Assembly (NCBI GenBank): GCA_021732215.1
Contig: JAKFVL010000001.1
Location: 1-64,000, forward strand
Source of the DNA: Hyphomicrobiales bacterium
Lineage (GTDB): Bacteria > Pseudomonadota > Alphaproteobacteria > Rhizobiales > Xanthobacteraceae
Length of the DNA stretch: 64,000 bases
Direction: 5' to 3'
Part shown: positions 62,053-64,000 of the stretch, piece by piece
How the letters are laid out: each line of letters begins with the position of its first letter
How positions within the stretch are numbered: position 1 is the first letter of the stretch
The notes under the pieces: model-generated
What the model was told of the DNA's origin: nothing
Database searches by the model: none
Seen by the model: the letters and a program-made list of their open reading frames with translations, nothing else
Position numbers and translations under genes: made by a program

Positions 62053-64000
62053 CTACTCTTTCTCGATTTCGCGCGGCTTCCCCATCAGCGCCGGCTGGAA
62101 CAGCACCGCTGCTGCAAGCGTCGTCACCAGCGACAGCGCGAGCAGCTTGCCCATGCTGGAAGTCCCCGGATGGCTCGACAGCCACAGACTTCCGAACGCG
62201 GTTGCGGTCGTCATGGCGCTGTAGAAGATCGCGCGGGTGAGGCTCGATTGCAGCAGATCGGTTTTCCCGCCTCGCCACGCGGTGACGTAGTAGATCTTGA
62301 ACGCGACGCCGATGCCGAGCAGCAGCGGCAACGCGATGATATTGGCGAAGTTCATCGGCAGACCGATCAGCACGCAAATTTCAAGCGTGACCACTCCGGC
62401 GAGCACCAGCGGCAGCAGAGTCAGCAGCACATCGCCGAACCGCCGCAGCACGACCCAGAGCAGAATCGCAATTGAGAGCAGCGCCCACGCTCCGGCCTGA
62501 ATGAATGCCTTCACGATGGTATCGCCTGATTCCAGAATCGACACCGGCCCGCCAATTGCGGTCGGCGCGGCGGTTTTGACCGCGGCTGCGAACTTGCGCA
62601 GCGTCTCGTTGTCATTCGGATCGCCCTTCGGCAGCACCTCGACACGAACGCGCCCGTCCGGAGTGGTCCAGTCCTTCTGCAAATCTTCCGGCAGCGCCTT
62701 GAGGGTGACCGGCTTGGCCTGAAGCAGACCGCCGAGTTGGCCGAGCATCACCTTGAGCGGCAATACGAACACGGCCTCAGTCCTGTCGCGCAGGGGCTTG
62801 TCGGCCTTCAGCACACCGTTGATTGCGTCGGCAAGTCGACGGCAAGCAACGGCTCCCGCCGACGATGCATTGCCCGCAGCCTTTCGCAAGCTGGCCATCG
62901 TCAGCCGCATGGCCTCGATGTTTTCCGCATCCGTCGCCGGTTTGTCGTCGGGATCCGTCTTCAATGCCGGCAAGAGCTCCCTTGCGGCTCTGGCAATGGC
63001 GCGCAACTTCACCTGCTGGTCTTGCGGCACGAAGCTGTCGAGCGACATCACGCGCGAGACCTCGGGCAACTTGGCAAGTTTGTCCCCGATCTGCCTGGCC
63101 TCGGCCGTATTGGCCGTAATCACTTCGATGGCGTTGGTCGATGTGTTGGGGTCGCTGCGCAGATCGAGATAGGTTGCGATCGACTCCACCTTCGTGCTGC
63201 GCAGGTTGATAGGGTTGAAATCAAATCGCAGGAAATACAGTAGCGGCAATCCCGCGATCGCAACCAGCAGTGTGATGGCGATGACCGGTACGCGCTTCTC
63301 TTCGAGAAAGCGGTCGACTGGCGCCAGAAACTTGTAACCCAGAGGCTCGGCCTCGCCCGGCGGGTTGAGGAGTTTCAACAAGGCCGGAAGCACCGTGACG
63401 CTGGCGAAAAATGCGATGATCATTCCGGCGCCGGCGATCTGGCCGAGTTCGGACACGCCCTTGTAGGCGGTCGGCAGGAACGACAGGAAGCCAGCCGCGG
63501 TAGCCACGGCAGCGAGAGACAGCGGCACGGCCGAGAATTCGGCAGCATTGATGATCGCGGCATCGAGATCGCCCGACTTGAACCGCTCGGATCGATAGCG
63601 AACGCTGTATTGAATGCCGAAATCGACGCCGAGGCCCACAAACAGCACGAAGAAGGCGATCGAAATCAGATTGAGCGCACCAACCATCAGGAGGCCAGCG
63701 GCGGTGGTCAGCGCCAGACCGACGATCAGGGTGAGAAACACCGCAATGATGATCTTCGGAGATTTCAGCGCGAGATACAGGATCACAAGCACGATGAGGA
63801 CGGTCACGGAGTGATTTAGCAAAGCGCCTTCCTGGAGCGTTGCAAATTCCTCGTTGGCGATCGGCACCGGCCCCGTCAGCCGCACCCGGGTCTGGTATTT
63901 GCCGGCGAGGTCGAGCTCTTTCACCGCGGCGCGGATCGAATCGGTCGCGGCACCGCCTGGTTCCAGTGCGTTGTAATCGAGAATGGGGGTAATCTGCAGG
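62053..64000 (-). CDS. hpnN: hopanoid transporter HpnN, RND/MMPL family (partial, 5' end outside)
   Basis: Inner-membrane RND-type transporter thought to carry hopanoids toward the outer membrane. The frame is open from the right edge to the stop at 62053, giving 648 residues; full HpnN is roughly 870 aa, so about a quarter is missing at the N-terminus. Visible parts are the first periplasmic segment end (PILDYNALEPGGAATDSIRA), membrane segments around SVTVLIVLVILYLALKSP, the RND-type FVGLGVDFGIQYSVRYRSER, and a second membrane block (FANIIALPLLLGIGVAFKIY). A GTG at 63924 is internal, not the start. It is two genes from hpnO. Confidence 0.9.
   Translation of the reverse strand, partial: LQITPILDYNALEPGGAATDSIRAAVKELDLAGKYQTRVRLTGPVPIANEEFATLQEGALLNHSVTVLIVLVILYLALKSPKIIIAVFLTLIVGLALTTAAGLLMVGALNLISIAFFVLFVGLGVDFGIQYSVRYRSERFKSGDLDAAIINAAEFSAVPLSLAAVATAAGFLSFLPTAYKGVSELGQIAGAGMIIAFFASVTVLPALLKLLNPPGEAEPLGYKFLAPVDRFLEEKRVPVIAITLLVAIAGLPLLYFLRFDFNPINLRSTKVESIATYLDLRSDPNTSTNAIEVITANTAEARQIGDKLAKLPEVSRVMSLDSFVPQDQQVKLRAIARAARELLPALKTDPDDKPATDAENIEAMRLTMASLRKAAGNASSAGAVACRRLADAINGVLKADKPLRDRTEAVFVLPLKVMLGQLGGLLQAKPVTLKALPEDLQKDWTTPDGRVRVEVLPKGDPNDNETLRKFAAAVKTAAPTAIGGPVSILESGDTIVKAFIQAGAWALLSIAILLWVVLRRFGDVLLTLLPLVLAGVVTLEICVLIGLPMNFANIIALPLLLGIGVAFKIYYVTAWRGGKTDLLQSSLTRAIFYSAMTTATAFGSLWLSSHPGTSSMGKLLALSLVTTLAAAVLFQPALMGKPREIEKE

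Noticed and set aside
1-64000. Genomic island, prophage or transposon
   Set aside because: No integrase, transposase, phage gene or tRNA-based attachment site is seen; the sugar clusters could still have been exchanged, but nothing here marks the borders.
63924-64000. hpnN start at the GTG at 63924
   Set aside because: The frame stays open and similar to HpnN to the right edge (LQITPILDYNALEPGG), so the true start lies outside the window.

Overview
The window looks like a chromosomal segment of an alphaproteobacterium of the order Hyphomicrobiales, most likely family Nitrobacteraceae (Bradyrhizobium / Rhodopseudomonas / Afipia / Nitrobacter group). The reasons are high-GC coding style, the gene families and their order (hopanoid genes hpnO and hpnN, Liv transporters beside acyl-CoA ligases, heptose-based LPS core) and several short palindromic intergenic repeats that I associate with this family. 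The genus is not fixed by what I can see. There are no rRNA or tRNA genes, transposases, integrases or CRISPR arrays.

Region 1 (about 0-13 kb) is envelope biogenesis: a membrane-anchored nucleotide-sugar dehydratase, all enzymes for ADP-heptose (hldE, hldD, gmhA, gmhB), two heptosyltransferases (waaF, waaC), galE and an MsbA-like ABC exporter, followed by a fumarylacetoacetate-hydrolase-fold protein and an amidase. Region 2 (13-21 kb) has secreted small and TPR proteins, a 17-bp tandem repeat, and the methyl-cycle genes ahcY and metK beside an HTH plus methyltransferase-like protein of unknown role.

Region 3 (21-29 kb) is a second surface-sugar cluster: a polytopic GT-C-like membrane protein, glucose-1-phosphate cytidylyltransferase, CDP-glucose 4,6-dehydratase, a TylC/NovU-type C-methyltransferase, a Gfo/Idh oxidoreductase, a GT2 glycosyltransferase, a cupin and a phosphoglycosyl transferase. 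Together they suggest a CDP-linked C-methyl branched deoxysugar built into a surface polysaccharide. Region 4 (29-38 kb) is mixed: a core MetE-like methyltransferase, purU, a HemD-like gene, and a divergent nikR / TonB-receptor pair with a sequence-perfect NikR operator between them, then a fused double CaiB/BaiF CoA-transferase. Region 5 (37-41 kb) returns to sugars (fcl, rfbB, rfbC) and ends with a Crp/Fnr regulator.

Region 6 (41-59 kb) is a catabolic block: a complete branched-chain-amino-acid-type (Liv) ABC importer interleaved with acyl-CoA ligases, then a nitroreductase, two acyl-CoA dehydrogenases, a feruloyl-CoA-synthase-like ligase, an SDR, a TetR regulator, a thiolase and one more ligase. 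This is import, CoA activation and beta-oxidation of a carboxylic acid, probably aromatic or dicarboxylic, with no enoyl-CoA hydratase in the window. Region 7 (59-64 kb) carries a small Cys-rich secreted protein, the hopanoid aminotransferase hpnO, a DUF2147 protein and the C-terminal part of hpnN, which runs off the right edge.
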